A DNA stretch of 64,000 bases, from assembly GCA_947044365.1 (NCBI GenBank), contig OX345637.1:11170576-11234575 (forward strand), written 5' to 3'. The DNA is from Petrosia ficiformis. Its lineage: Eukaryota > Porifera > Demospongiae > Haplosclerida > Petrosiidae. This document shows positions 36,101 to 51,100 of the stretch, piece after piece (the first letter of the stretch is position 1; every line of letters starts with the position of its first letter). The notes under the pieces were generated by a model. It was not told where the DNA came from. It did not search any database and was given only the letters and a program-made list of their open reading frames with translations. The translations under genes were made by a program, and so were the position numbers.

Positions 36101-39100
36101 CCTGTGTTGGTGTGACTATACCAACTGTCTTAGTACGTGAGATAGCTACTAAAGGATCAGTGGGTACAGCCACTCCTCCAACTTGAGAATTCAAAGGTTG
36201 GATACTTGAAGGTGTAGAACTTGAAGTCATTGACTCATTTTCTGATGGAGACAATATCGAAGGCATTGTTGGTGAGTAACGTGAGGTGGTGACTGAAGGG
36301 AGGTTGAGTGGTGATGTGCTGTGTGTGAGGGAGCCGGTTGGACTGATCTGGTTTATGGTTGAGGGTGTGACAGCTGGCTCTGAAAGAGAACGTTTATGTT
36401 TAGGAACGTCTTCTTCATCTTCGTCTTTTTCATTCACACGTGATAAGGAGCCACTTGTAAGAGATGAGTGACGAGGAGGTGGAGAGGAAGAAGAAAGAGG
36501 AGGAGGAGGAGGAGGAGGAGGAGGAGAGGGAGACGATTTGATAGCTCCGCTATGTACTGTAAGAGATGATGAAACAGTGGTTGATGTAGATGAAGTAGTC
36601 AAAGCTATTGTCATTGGACAGTCATGCTCACTGTTGTCATCTTTGTTACTATTTCTCACATCATTAGACAAATTTATAGACTCTTTTAATTGTAGTTCAT
36701 AATTATGTATATGAACAGGTAGAGAAATCCGTCGCATAGCCATTGTTACTCCAACTCTCCTCTGCTTTTCTTCTTGTCCAGCATTTCTCAGGAGAGATAA
36801 CGATGGTGGAACTACATCAGAGTGTCTCTTTTGGCCCCATACTGATGCTGGAGGTTGAGACTGATTCCAAGGATTAATACTACTTTGAGAAATAGTCTGA
36901 ACAGTTTGGGAACTGGGCTGAGAGGTATCCTGGCTCTGAGATTGTACTTCCTGTGTTATAGGAGGGACATCTATATCTTTGCTGGGAGTAGAGAGGGCTT
37001 CTTCAATCAATTCTCGTGCTACTTTTACAGAACGTTCTGTCCCCTTGATAGTAACCAATCGCTCAACTGAACGAGGAATAGCACGAGAGATACTAATTTG
37101 AGCACCAGAATCAGCCTATGGATAAGAAAAAACAAGTACATTTAAATATGTAATTTTAGAGAATAACAGTACATTTAAATGTACATGTACATTTAAGTGT
37201 TGAATTTTAAGAATGGTTAATGGTGAACACTATGATATACATGTACATGTATACATGTACATGTATAATAATACCAAATAGTACTGTGTACTAGATTGAA
37301 AATCCAAATATTTGTTTAATAAGTACACATGTACATACATGTACATGTACATGTACATGGCAACTCTCATTTTCATTTTTCCATTGCCTCAAGTGTCTTT
37401 CTTTCTTTCTTTCTTCCTTTCTTTCTACATCTCCGATAACATCATGTATACATGTACATGTATGTAAGGCAGAATTCTGGTAAGTATATTTACACAATGT
37501 TGTTACATACATACATTGTACATATATAAGTACAAGTACAATTAAGTATTACACAATGTACATGTACATGTACAAGTACAAATGTATTTTCAAGTACAAA
37601 ATACAAGCGAGTACATGTACTCAGAAAAATGTAGTACACATGTACAATTACAAATGTACATGTACATGTACTTGATGTAGAATATGGTAAAACTTGTACT
37701 TAATTAAACTCATACATGTACATGTACATGTAGTAGCTTACTAAAGGGGTTTAAGCTGTAATTGAAAGAACAATATCTTACCACGAGGATTTGCATGCTT
37801 TAGTTAATTAAAACATTGTATTTGTGCCTTAATATAAGTCTCACCTGGATCTGATTAATTTTTAACCCTTTCTTTCCTATGATCCGACCAACCAGAGAAT
37901 TAGAAACTGTCATTTGAAAAGTGCTGTGGGTAAATTATGAAGACTCAGTCACATGATTATCAGGTGATATCAAAACCAGAACAAAGCATTTGTTATACTT
38001 GTAGTCAATGCACACATGTACATGTACATGTATATATAGATTAAGTACATGATATATACATGTACATGTACATACTACTCATTGCAGAACCCTCGCCACA
38101 AGTGTGATTCCGAAACAAGAATGACTACTGATAAGAAAATAATTACAGACTATACTTAACTGTAATTATAATTAATATAATTACATGTACACAATGTATA
38201 TATATGTATGTACATGTAGTCGAAGCTGTCATTGGACAGTCATGCTCACTATTGTCTTCTTTGTTACTATTTTTCACATCATTAGATAGGAAGTGTAAGT
38301 ACATGTACATGTACATGTACATGTAAATAATAAACCTTGTACATGTACATGTACATACATGTATATTACAATGTACATACAGTATGTACAATGTATATGT
38401 ACATGTATACATACTGTATGTACATTTGATGATATGGTTATCTTACGTTATAGCTCTGGATACTTCATGCCATTGTTTATTAGTACTAGGTGGAGTAGAC
38501 ATTGTAGAGTTACTGGTAGATACAGGTGGAGTTGTCGTGGTAACGGAAGCCCATGATTTTGTACGAGATGATTGTTGTCTAAAACCTACAGAGAAAATGT
38601 ACATGTACATGCAAGGAAGGTTAATCATCATTAATTAGTAGAATGACACACAGCAAACCCTATTATAGATGCTTCCCTAACAGCCCATATAATAGTAGAC
38701 AACAATTAATTACTATGCAGTTTAATAGTGCTAAACCACATATAACATGTATAACATGTATTATATTGTACGTACTATACTGTACTATACTATAGTTTAC
38801 TGTATTGTACTTATTCCACTGTATTAATTGTACATGTACTATACTTTACTGTACTGTACACTACCATGTACCGTACAATACTTTACTGTACTGTACTGTA
38901 CTGTACTTAATGTACTGTACTGTGATGTACATGTACTATACTATACTGTTGTACCATACCAAACATGTACTGTACAATATACATGTACATGTAGTACCAC
39001 TTACTGTACTATATTTTATTGTAATGTACTGTACTACATGTATACTATACTATACTATACTATATACTATATTATACAGTGCAGTATAGTGCAGTACAGT

Positions 39101-42100
39101 ATAGTATAGTATAGTATAGTATAGTATAGTATAGTACTACAGTATTACTTTGTATTTCACACATGTACATGTACATGTACATGTAGTAAGTAATACAATT
39201 CATGTACATGTTTATCCATACTGTATTGCAACTCAACCATTTATATACATGTAATTTCATACCTTCATTCTTTTCTTCATTAGACCATTCAGAAGTCGGT
39301 TCCAATTGAGAATCCCAAGATTCCTCTTCGTCATCATCTTGTACAACAGGAGACCCTCTCCCAAAATCACTAGACCCAGTAGAGGAGGGTCTATGAATGT
39401 GATTAAGAGGGGAATTGGACCCTGGATCAGTTCTACCCCAAACCTTGTTCTTTTGTACATCGGGTGACTTTGTACCGCTGTTAGTTCGTTTGTCTTTCCC
39501 CTTCCTATCACCAGTAGGTTTAGGAGGGGCATCTCCTGTCCAGCAGGGAATATCTGACTGGTTTCTGCTACTTTGAGTCGTACGTGTATTCTTTCTGTTA
39601 GAGGATACAACACCAGTTATCTTTCCTTCGTCACTCTTACTTACAGTTCTTGTTTTCGGGATTTTAGAAACAGGTTTGGGTGGTTTTCGTGACGACACAC
39701 CTCCTTCAAAAGATGATAATCCACCATCGAAATTAGAAAACTTTTGATCCAGTAACAGTTTCTTACTGTCTTCGGAAACAACAGAGTTCTTCACAATGTT
39801 AGCGCTCACTGAATTGTTAGAACAGATGGAATCGGGAAGAAACTCCGGAGCATCAACATATAACTCATCCTCAGATTCTTCCTCCTCCCAACTGTCTACA
39901 ATATGTTGTATCGGAGTCTGTAAACTAGTTCGTCTACTATCTGTGATAGATGTTGAGCTTGAAGTGGGTGTGGTTTGGGCGGAGACTTGAGAGTTATGCT
40001 TCTTTTTATTTCTTTTACTTCGTCTTTTGATAGAATGTGGAATTGACTCTTCTTCCTCTGAAAGAGGATGGTCAGGATGATGATTATAGTTTGAAGTGTC
40101 CATATTGTTCTTATTAATGCCCTCTTTCTCCTCATCCTCTTCCTCGTAATCTTCTTCATCTTCTTCCTTGTGTGATCCAGTCTACAAAAAAGAAATCAAT
40201 TTTCTAAATTTCTCATTTGTTATTCACTCTCCTACATTGTATTAAGAATGATATTATACAGTTATACTACCAATCTTTAATGTACTTGCATACATGTATG
40301 CATGTACATGTATCAGGGCGGGAAATAAGCCTCCTTTTTCTGGTGAGCAATTCTGTCACCAGTGCTCACCATGCATGTAGTTCAACTAGCATAGATTGTC
40401 ATGTCAAAATCTGGTGCTCCTTAAGCTGATTTTGGTGCTCAAATGAGCACTGGATCACTGTTATTTCCCACTCTGACATGTACATGTACATGTATATAGG
40501 TGTGGCCAGTATTCGCTAATATAGTACCACAGTATTTTAAAATAGACTATAGCAATATACCCCAGTGTTTTTTAAAAGCTTATATGGTGCACCATTGGCC
40601 CAAAGAGCTTCCTATTTGGTACTGTACAATTCTCTCTTTGAGCTAGTGGCACAGTTAATTATGATTATATTGTCACTAACAGCATTAGCTGTTTGTTAAT
40701 TGACTCAAGATGTATTCCCAATGGTGCACACACTAACCATTTTTGAGCCAATTTGGCCCATGCTTCAAAACTTATCAAAAACTCTGATATACCCTAATAC
40801 ATGTACATACATGTACATACATGTACATACATGTACATACATGTATAATACCAGCCCTATAAATGTAATGTATTCATTATTGATAATATGTACATTTTGT
40901 ACCTCTGTATTTTTTCCTGCCTGTTCTTTCTTCTTTCTCTCTTTACGTTTTGTTCTCTTCCTTACAGCTGCTTTTCTCTTGGTTTCTTTCTTCTCTCTCT
41001 CTGCTTCCAGCTCTTCAAATAAACTCTGAGCATTCTTCAAAGCAGCCTGTTCTCGAGCTTTCTTTGCCTACATGTAATTAACACAAATATACATGCACAT
41101 ACATGTACATGTACATGTATGTACTGTACATACAATTCCTCTTAATAAGTATACATGATATTCTCAGGAAAGAAAGAAAGACAGAAAGAAAGAAAGAAAG
41201 AAAGACACCTGAGGCAATGGAAAAATGAAAAAATGAGAGTTGCCTCAGGTGGGATTCGAACCCACGACACACTGTACTCCAGACAGATGCTCTACCAACT
41301 GAGCTACCAAGGCAGCCCAGCTGGCAGGGTCCGAAGTATACATGTACATGTAAACATGGTGTATATAGTGAACTAAAGTACAGTAAAATGTAAGTACGTG
41401 TAGTTAACATTAGACTAGTACAAGCATGTGATCTGTTATTGAAAAGAGACACTTATGAAATTATTATCAAACATTTAAATGTACGAAAAGGCAATGTGGT
41501 GAAGTGGTTAGAATTTGGGCCTCTTGATTGCATTGTCAGTGGCTCTGGTTCTGCTCTCAGCATGTTGTTTCCTGGAAGGAGAGTGTTTGTCTTTCTGTGG
41601 ATTTCATCAATTTACTTAAATGTATATTCAATTAATACATGTACATGTAGCTTGCCATTCCACCATTCTATACAGGAAGTCAATGAAATTTGGTATCCAG
41701 AAAGAGTTATTATTAATCTTCTTAGATACAGAATTTCATTGACTTCCTGTACAAAATGACGGAATGGTGAATGATGAAAGGTACATGCAAATGTTTGATT
41801 AAAATTATTTTGTGGGAAGTGTCCCTTTTTAAAAATAAATCCTATATGAAACCCTTATGTACATGTGTATGTACATGTACAAGCACATGTAGGAAACAGT
41901 ATAGTACTGTACATAACTGTACATAACTGTATATGTACATTGCCGTCATGTACATGTACATGTGTACATACACTTTTTAAATGTACAATGTACATAATAC
42001 ATACAACATGTATGCTTGTACTGTACCTTCATGATTAATTCTAAACATTTAGATCGTTGAGGCAACACATCTTTTTCTGATGGTTTTGGAGCCATTAATG

Positions 42101-45100
42101 CCTTCTGGCATTCCATCTCACTGGGAAGATGAGCAACAAGTCCTAACAACCACTCAACAACCTAAAAAAGAAAGAGAGAGAGAGAGAGGAAGAGAGGGAG
42201 AGAGAGAGGGAGGGAGGGGGAGGGAGAGGGAGAGAGAGAGAGGAACTTCACAATTATTGATTCGCTATTAACCAAGTACAAAAATGTAAATACTCCACTG
42301 CCTTATTGCATACATAAATGTACTGTACATGTGCATGTACATGTATGTAATACTGTAATACTGTGTATGTTATGACTTACGTCAATATGTCCATTCTTGA
42401 ATGCTGCTAATAATGGTGTAACACCTCGCTGATCTGTTGCCTGTAAAAGATTTATTTATGATTAAACAACTCAGATGTCACATGCACATCATATGACAAG
42501 TGTCATTTAGGCTCAGTGATATAAGTACAGAATCTCATCACATGATTGTCAGGTGAAGGAAAGATTATATATACTACATCATTGCCTTGTATAAAATGAC
42601 ACACATACACACACACACATACACACACAGACAAAGACAGATAGATGGATGAATGGATTAGGGTTGTTTCTTCATATAAGAAATCGTGAAATTATGTTAC
42701 ATTTATATAGTCTCATATGGTATAAGAATTATGTTAGGAGTACTGACATTGTTAGGGTTATATCAGTTCTTACTCAAGCATGAAATTATTGTATTCTGTG
42801 GTTTGTATAAGTATTATACTATTTTGAATGTGTAATATAGCTAATATACTATCCTTATATGAAGTCCACAGAAAAACAGACACTTTTTCCAGGAACCAAC
42901 ACGACCGCAGCCAAACTCGAACCACTGACAATTCGATCAGGAGGCTCAAGTTCTAACCACTAAGCCACGCTGCCTCCTTAAAAAAAGAGTGTCCATCAAA
43001 CTGGGACTAGTTAATGAATGGATGAATGGAAGTACATGTATACATGTACAAGTATTATGTTATGAACACACCTCAAGTACATGTATACATGTATAGATGT
43101 ACAAGTATTATGTTATGAACACACCTCAAGTACATGTATACATGTATAGATGTACAGGTATTATGTTATGAACACACCTCAGTTGCTGCCCCATGTTTAG
43201 CTAACATAACTGCTATCTCTTTAAACCCTTCTTTACAAGTGAGAAAGAGTGGAGTGAATCCTTTCTTAGTTCTACACTCAACATTAGCATTTCTAATAAA
43301 TAAATAAAATAAACAATGACAAAACTCAACAGTTGGGATGTTTGTTTGTTTCTTGCTTATTTCATAGTTCAACAAACCAAAATCTTCTCTTCTACAACAT
43401 ATTTCGTAAAATATAACAGTAAATGGAAATCCTGCAATGGGCTCAGTAGGGGAATCACGTGATCATCATGTGATTAATCAGTGATGTACATGTACGTTAT
43501 ATTACATCATAGCCAACCTGCAGTACTTTCATACACAAGTGTATACCCCATCAGTGTATTTACATGTATATATAATGTACCTTGATAAAAGGACCTGAGC
43601 TAGTTCCACAAAACCTTTCTCAGCAGCAAGAGTAAGAGGACACTCCCTAAAGAATTATTATTATACATGTATATAAATTATGTGTATGTACATGTACATG
43701 TTCCTGTTCATGTACATGTTCATGTTCATGTACATGTACATGTACATGTACATGTACATGTACTGTATAGTCTTCATACATGTATAACAACTTTAGAGGA
43801 TGAGAACTTTCAATAGAATTCTAACATTATTTGAATATCTAGAGCAGTAATTTCCTTCCTACATATCAACTAAACAGAACACAAATATCATGTGTGTCAA
43901 TTAGGCTCAAAGACAGAAGTACAGAATGTCATCACATAATTGTCAGGTGAAGGAAAGATTGTAATACATCATTGCCTTGACACACAGATAGACAGCTAGT
44001 CAGAGAGTCCATAGGGACAGAGGGACAGAGGGACAAATTGATAGACAGAGTAGTCAGAGAGCCCATAAGGACAGAGGGACAGATAGATAGATAGACAGAA
44101 CCATAGGGACAGAGGGACAGACAGATAGATAGACAGAATAGTCAGAGAGTCCATAAGGACAGAGGGACAGACAGATAGATAGACAAAATAGTCGGAGAGT
44201 CCATAGGGACAGAGGGACAGATAGATGTGTAGGTAGACAGAATAGTCAGAGAGTCCAGGTACAGACAGATGGACAGACAAACAGATGGATAGATAGACAG
44301 GTACATGTAGTCAGAGAGTCCATAGGACAGATAGACAGACAAATGGATAGATAGACAGATAGTCGGAGAGTTCATAGGGACAGACAATATAATATAATGT
44401 GCTCCAACATAATTTTCAACATCACAGCACTACATGTACATGTATATATTCATTGTAGAATGTTGTGATGTTAATATCCCTACATCATTTTGAGTTTGTG
44501 TCAAAATAGAATTACATGTATATGTATACAGCTGTAATAACACAATACTGATGCAGTTCAGTGTTAAGTAATCAACACCTCAGTAGATAGATAAATGCAT
44601 GTTTGATCTTGCACTGTACATGTGTACATGTACATGTTGTATACATATCATATACATGTACATGTACATATATCATGTATATACATGTACATGTACATGT
44701 AGCTCTTACCTGCTATTAGGAAAAGGAGTACCTGGATTACACCCATAATCTAACAGCAACTTCACTACCTCAACATGATTCTCTCGACAGGCTTGGAAGA
44801 ATGGGGTGATTCCGGTTTTGGTCTTGCAGTCCTTGTTAGCTCCAAATTCCAACAGGAGACTAGCGACTTCAGCATGACCCTTCCAACAAGCCATAAAAAA
44901 TGGGGTTTGACCATAATTGTCAGGGGTTTCAACTTCTGCTCCACCTTCAAGTAGCATACGAGCCACAACAACATGTCCTTCTCTATAATAAATGAAATAA
45001 GATTCACTATGTGTACATGTACATCCTTTTGATGCAAAGAGTCTATTCATATTCACAATGACCTACATGTATGATGACTTTATAGTCTAGGGCTGGGAAT

Positions 45101-48100
45101 CGGCTGAGATTCTGAAATCGATTATCACTAACTCCAAGTCGATTGATAATCGATTAAAATCAGTGGAAGTAATTAGGCCAATTAAGTCAATTAATACAGG
45201 AAACTCCTCCCATTTGATGATCAAAAAGGCTTCCTATCACTTCCATATTGTACATTATTTGCTGTCACATGCTTGAAAAGTATGTTATTTGGAATAATTA
45301 GCACAATTGATATCACAGACTTATAATCGATAATCAGAAGAATTTTCAATATCGATTGATTAATCGATTAATCGTCCCAGCCCTACTTTATACATGTACA
45401 TGTACATGTATGTAATATAGTGTATAGTTTAATGTCATAACTTTAATATGTACATGTATGTAATATAGTGTATAGTTTAATGTCATAACTTTAATACATG
45501 ATTATACTGTAACTCAATAATGAGGCAATGGATTGAAATTTGACATACACAAGGAAGGATAATTATACAAATGTACATGTATATAAAATGTGAAGATAAA
45601 AATATTGTTAGTCCTAAAGTTAAGATGATTTTCTGAGCTCAAGCTACAAATGTACATGTAAATGACATTTTAGCACGGATCAGTCAGTCAAATAGAGCTT
45701 AATAAAAAGCTGCTTTCACTGTACTACATGTACATGTACATGTATATACACGCACGCATGCATGCACACACACACACAATATGTATATACATTGTACCTG
45801 GTAGCTTCCATGAGAGGGGTGCATCCTGTTTTAGTCTGGTGGTTAATACTTGACTGTCTTTCTAGTAATAACTTAACCACACCCTCATGACCTTTCCAAC
45901 AAGCGAGGGTAAGGGGTGTGTCATCATTACTGCCTGAAGGAATATTAAGGTTAGCTTGATGATCTAAAAGCAGTTCAGTGGCTTCAAAGTGACCTTCTCT
46001 GAAGAAAGAGAAAAGCATGTACATGTATGTGTCCATGTACATGTACATATGTACATGTACATGTACAGTTGTAAGTAGAAAAATACATGTACTGTACATG
46101 TATATGTAAGTAGAGAAATATATGTACATGTGTATATGTTGACTTTTTATTGACATGTACATGCAAGTTGAGAAATACATGTACATGTACATGTAATAAA
46201 GAAATACATGTACATATACATGTATAATATGTGTTTGTTATGAGTTTAACCACCTTTATAAACACAGTGAAACATTTAAGATAAAAGTAATGTTCAATAT
46301 TTACACAGATATCACAATGAATTTGGATATAATTAGTATAGGGCTCAGTAATTCATAACAACATCACATGATAGTCACATGACTCAGGAGAACGAAAGTA
46401 TTATACCATCATAGCCCACAAAATATATATAAATATACATGTACATACATGTATGTACAGTGTACTATACATGTAGAATGTGAGGTTTCCTTTGGGGGGA
46501 GGGAGGGGATATTCTTTAAAATCTTTGGAAGTTAGATTGTCAATAGGCACAACACAACACAACACAACAACCCGGGTATGTCACCATAAAGTCTTTCTAA
46601 ATGTATATAATTCAATTTTGCACTTCCTTGACAAAGTTTAAATGTACCATTGCATATAATTATATGTATATACACATGTACATGTACATTATATTATCAG
46701 CATACCGAGCAGCCAACATGAGAGGTGTACATCCAGCTTTGTTCTGATGTTCAATATTTGAATTGTAACTTAATAACAGTTCAACAACATCTTTGTGACC
46801 TGAAATGTGTTCATGTACGTGTATATACACAATGTATAGAGGAGAGACATGTATAATCATGTAAATAGGATTAATAGACCGAATATTAATAATAGTATTG
46901 TGTAATTAATATGTACATGTACATGTACATACATGTATGTACATGTATGGATAGGATGTTGATATATGAATGTACTTTAATGTACAGTAAATTGAATATT
47001 AATAGTACTGGTGTGTAATTAACATGTACATGTACATGTATGATTAACTCACTGTACCTTTCCAACAGGCTAGAGTTAATGGTATATTGTTCTCGCTTCC
47101 TGAGGGTATGTTAGCCTTGGCACAATGATTCAGAAGCAGCTGTGCTACTGACAGGTGGCCTTCTCTATAAAATAGAAACATAATATTACAACATTATACA
47201 ATTCATAATAATTATCAAACAGAACTACATGTACTGACAAATAATAATTATTACATCAATTGTTATTGAGAATTTATTGCATAATTATACATGTACATGT
47301 ACATCTATATAATTATACATGTACATGTATAATTATACATGTACATGTACATGTACATGTATATGTGTTTACTACAGTCTGTCCATTGTGTGTGTGTGTG
47401 TTAAATATACAAGAAAGGTAAAGATTTACATAATGTACTCATGCATTGTGTAAATATTGACCTTTACTGGTCATACCCAAGTCCCCATTAAAACATGTGT
47501 TACACTCTAAAGGGGATATTGACTGCTGCATGAATGCATACATGTATGTGCATTGCATGATAGCACTGTCAGATGATGCCTTTCCTGCAATCTCATTGGT
47601 CAAAACTTCATGATATGCATTAAATAATTATATATGCATATCGTTGCATTTGTCTAGTATTGTCCACATGTACATGTACATATATGTACATTGTACAGCA
47701 TATTATTGTCTCTATGTACATTATACGTACACTGTTCATTACAGTATTAACAAGACAGTCAACATGTACATCAATATCTGCATACATGTACATACATGTA
47801 CATACATGTACTTGTACAGCTAACTGAAATATTTGTGTAGTAATAGTTAGTAAATACCACTTGTTACAGTAATCCCATGACTCAGGACACATGATACCAT
47901 ATCCATTTTTAAATTAGGTTATACATGTCCATATACAATGTACATATACATGTATGTACATACATGCGTACCATACATGTACATGTATATGGACATGTAC
48001 ATGTATGTACATGTGTACCACACATATATTTGGTATTACATTATCTAGTTACATAGTAATACAGCAGTGTGTAATTAATTTTAGGCTTACTAAAGGAATT

Positions 48101-51100
48101 TCAGTTAACCAACTAAAAGCACCCAATATTCATTTTAATACTACACATAGTACATGTAAATGTACATTAACTACTATAGTTATACACAGCTATTAAACTA
48201 GCCGGACATGGAGTCAAGTACAAACTTCGAAGTACTTATACATGTACTTGTAGTTATATGTACATGCAAGTACTTGAATACTCACAAATACATGTACATC
48301 TAGGTACTTCAAAGTACTAAAAGTGTTTATCATGTACATGTAAGTACTTTGCTCAGTACATGCAAGTACTTGAATACTCACAAATACATGTACATCTAGG
48401 TACTTCTAAGTACTAAAAGTGTTTATCATGTACATGTAAGTAATTTGCTCAGTACATGCAAGTACAAATACTTCAGATACATGTACAGTACATGTACATG
48501 TATATTACATGTATGCATGTGCACAACAGGTCCTAAACTACATGTATTATTAATATCAACAAAATTCTTGACTTCTGTGCAAAGATCTTTACTCCTGCAA
48601 TAGGTAGAGTGAAAGACTCAAGATTCAAAGAACTAATGTTTATCAGATCACTAAACAATGATAGTACTTGTACTCATAGTAAAGTACATTCAAAGCACTT
48701 GGCTCCATGAACCTAATACCCACATTGAAAGGTGTATATATATTAAATTGTTACTAATTAAAGCCTAATAATTATTATAAAACACATGCATACACATACA
48801 CATATACATGTACATGTATAGTCAGACTTGTACATTATACATGTACCTGTACATGTATAACATCATGTATACTTGTACGTGTACATGTAAAGGTGTCTAC
48901 ATTAGAGAGGTCATCATCACTCCCGGGCTTTATCTCAACAAGAGTTGATCTTTATTTATCAACAAACATGTAAATAACATTTTGAAACTGTTTACTGAGA
49001 AGGAAAAACATCACACTGTTCACATGACTAGTTTATTCCAAACTACATGAACATACATGTACATGTATATGTACAATGTGATTATTATACATGTGTGATT
49101 ATTCACCATAGTACAATGTACATGTGTATTCTTATCTGATCTGTAACAATATTTCTGTATAATAATTATTACATAAATGTACATGTATAATAATGACATT
49201 GTACATGTACATGTATAATAATGACATTGTACATGTATAATAATGACATTGTACATGTACATGTATAATAATGACATTGTACATGTATAATAATGACATT
49301 GTACATGTACATGTATAATAATGACATTGTACATGTACATGTATAATAATGACATTGTACATGTATAATAATGACATTGTACATGTACATGTATAATAAT
49401 GACATTGTACATGTACATGTATAATAATGATATTGTACATGTACATGTATAATAATAATCATTATTATGATGTACAATTATTGTAGATAAGAATGCTATC
49501 GTTTCGTTATGGAATAATCAGCACCACACTTACTAATACAGGACCCTATTAATACAGGACCACATTAATACTGGACACAGGACCCTATTAACACTGGACA
49601 CTAATAACACTGGGACACTATTAATACAGGACCTTGCTGATACAGGTCCCTATAAAACAGGACCACATTAATACTGGACACTATTAATACAGGACCCTAT
49701 CACTACACACCATATTAATACAGAACCCTATCATTACCGAACACTATCACTACAGGAACATATTTATACAGGACACTATCACTATGCGACCATATTAATA
49801 CAGAACCCTATCACTACAGGACCACATTAATACAGGACCCTATCACTATGTGACCATAGTTATACAGGATCCTATCACTACAGGACCATATTAATACAGG
49901 ACCCTATCACTATACACCATATTAGTACAGGACCCTATCACTACCGAACCCTATCACTAAAGGATCATATTAATACAGGAGCCTATCACTACAGGATCAT
50001 ATTAATACAGGACCATATTAATACAGGACAATATTAATACAGGACCTTATCACTACGCGACCATATTAATACAGGACCCTATCACTACGCGACCATATTA
50101 ATACAGGACCCTATCACTACAGGACCATATTAATACAGGACCTTATCACTACGCGACCATATTAATACAGGACCTTATCACTACAGGACCTTATCACTAC
50201 AGGATCATATTAATACAGGACCTTATCACTACGTGACCATATTAATACATGTACAGGACCTTATCACTACAGGACCCTATCACTACAGGATCATATTAAT
50301 ACAGGACCTTATCACTACGCGACCATATTAATACAGGACCTTATCACTACAGGACCCTATCACTACAGGATCATATTAATACAGGACCTTATCACTACAG
50401 GATCATATTAATACAGGACCTTATCACTACGCGACCATATTAATACAGGACCTTATCACTACAGGACTCTATCACTACAGGATCATATTAATACAGGACC
50501 TTATCACTACAGGATCATATTAATACAGGACCTTATCACTACGCGACCATATTAATACAGGACCTTATCACTACAGGACCCTATCACTACAGGATCATAT
50601 TAATACATAACTAATAATTATGACATTATATTGATACTGAATACATCTTTGATGACAAAACATTTCAGATTTGTTTAGTATTGGTAGACATATCAATACC
50701 AAACATAATTAATAATTATTTCCTTTATGAGGTGTTGTTCCTCCGTTTGAATACTCATTAGTAAATAGAATAAGATCATTTGACAAAACATAAACAAAAA
50801 TGATATTTAATTGTTGAAAAGATGATAATAAGTAAAAGAAGAAGTTGTAAATTCCATGTAATATATACCATTCCACTACCCAACAAATATTGTGATCAGT
50901 AATGATCTAATGCATGTACATTGTACATGCATGTACATTCTACATGTATTGAGAAAGGGTACTGAGCATTCCTCCCGGGATAAATTTGATGCATTGTGAC
51001 ACTGAATTTAGTAAAATGAAAATGAGAGTTGGCAGTTGTAACCTCAGCAGGGTAGAGGTACACATGTAGGCTATCAAATAAGTGGGAAAGGGGAGCACAC

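Noticed and set aside
41241..41314. tRNA-like sequence that folds as a cloverleaf with anticodon GGA (also at 52662-52735)
   Set aside because: It sits inside repeated elements with a shared body and CTTT tail. One copy has a retrotransposition-type target duplication, and the short variable loop does not suit tRNA-Ser. Called a SINE head rather than a tRNA gene.
43996..44387. Open frames of SVPLSLCPYGLSD type
   Set aside because: Translations of an intronic minisatellite in the MASK-like gene.
49020..49477. Long minus-strand frames rich in Tyr, Met, Ile and His
   Set aside because: Direct translations of the 22/28-bp tandem array.
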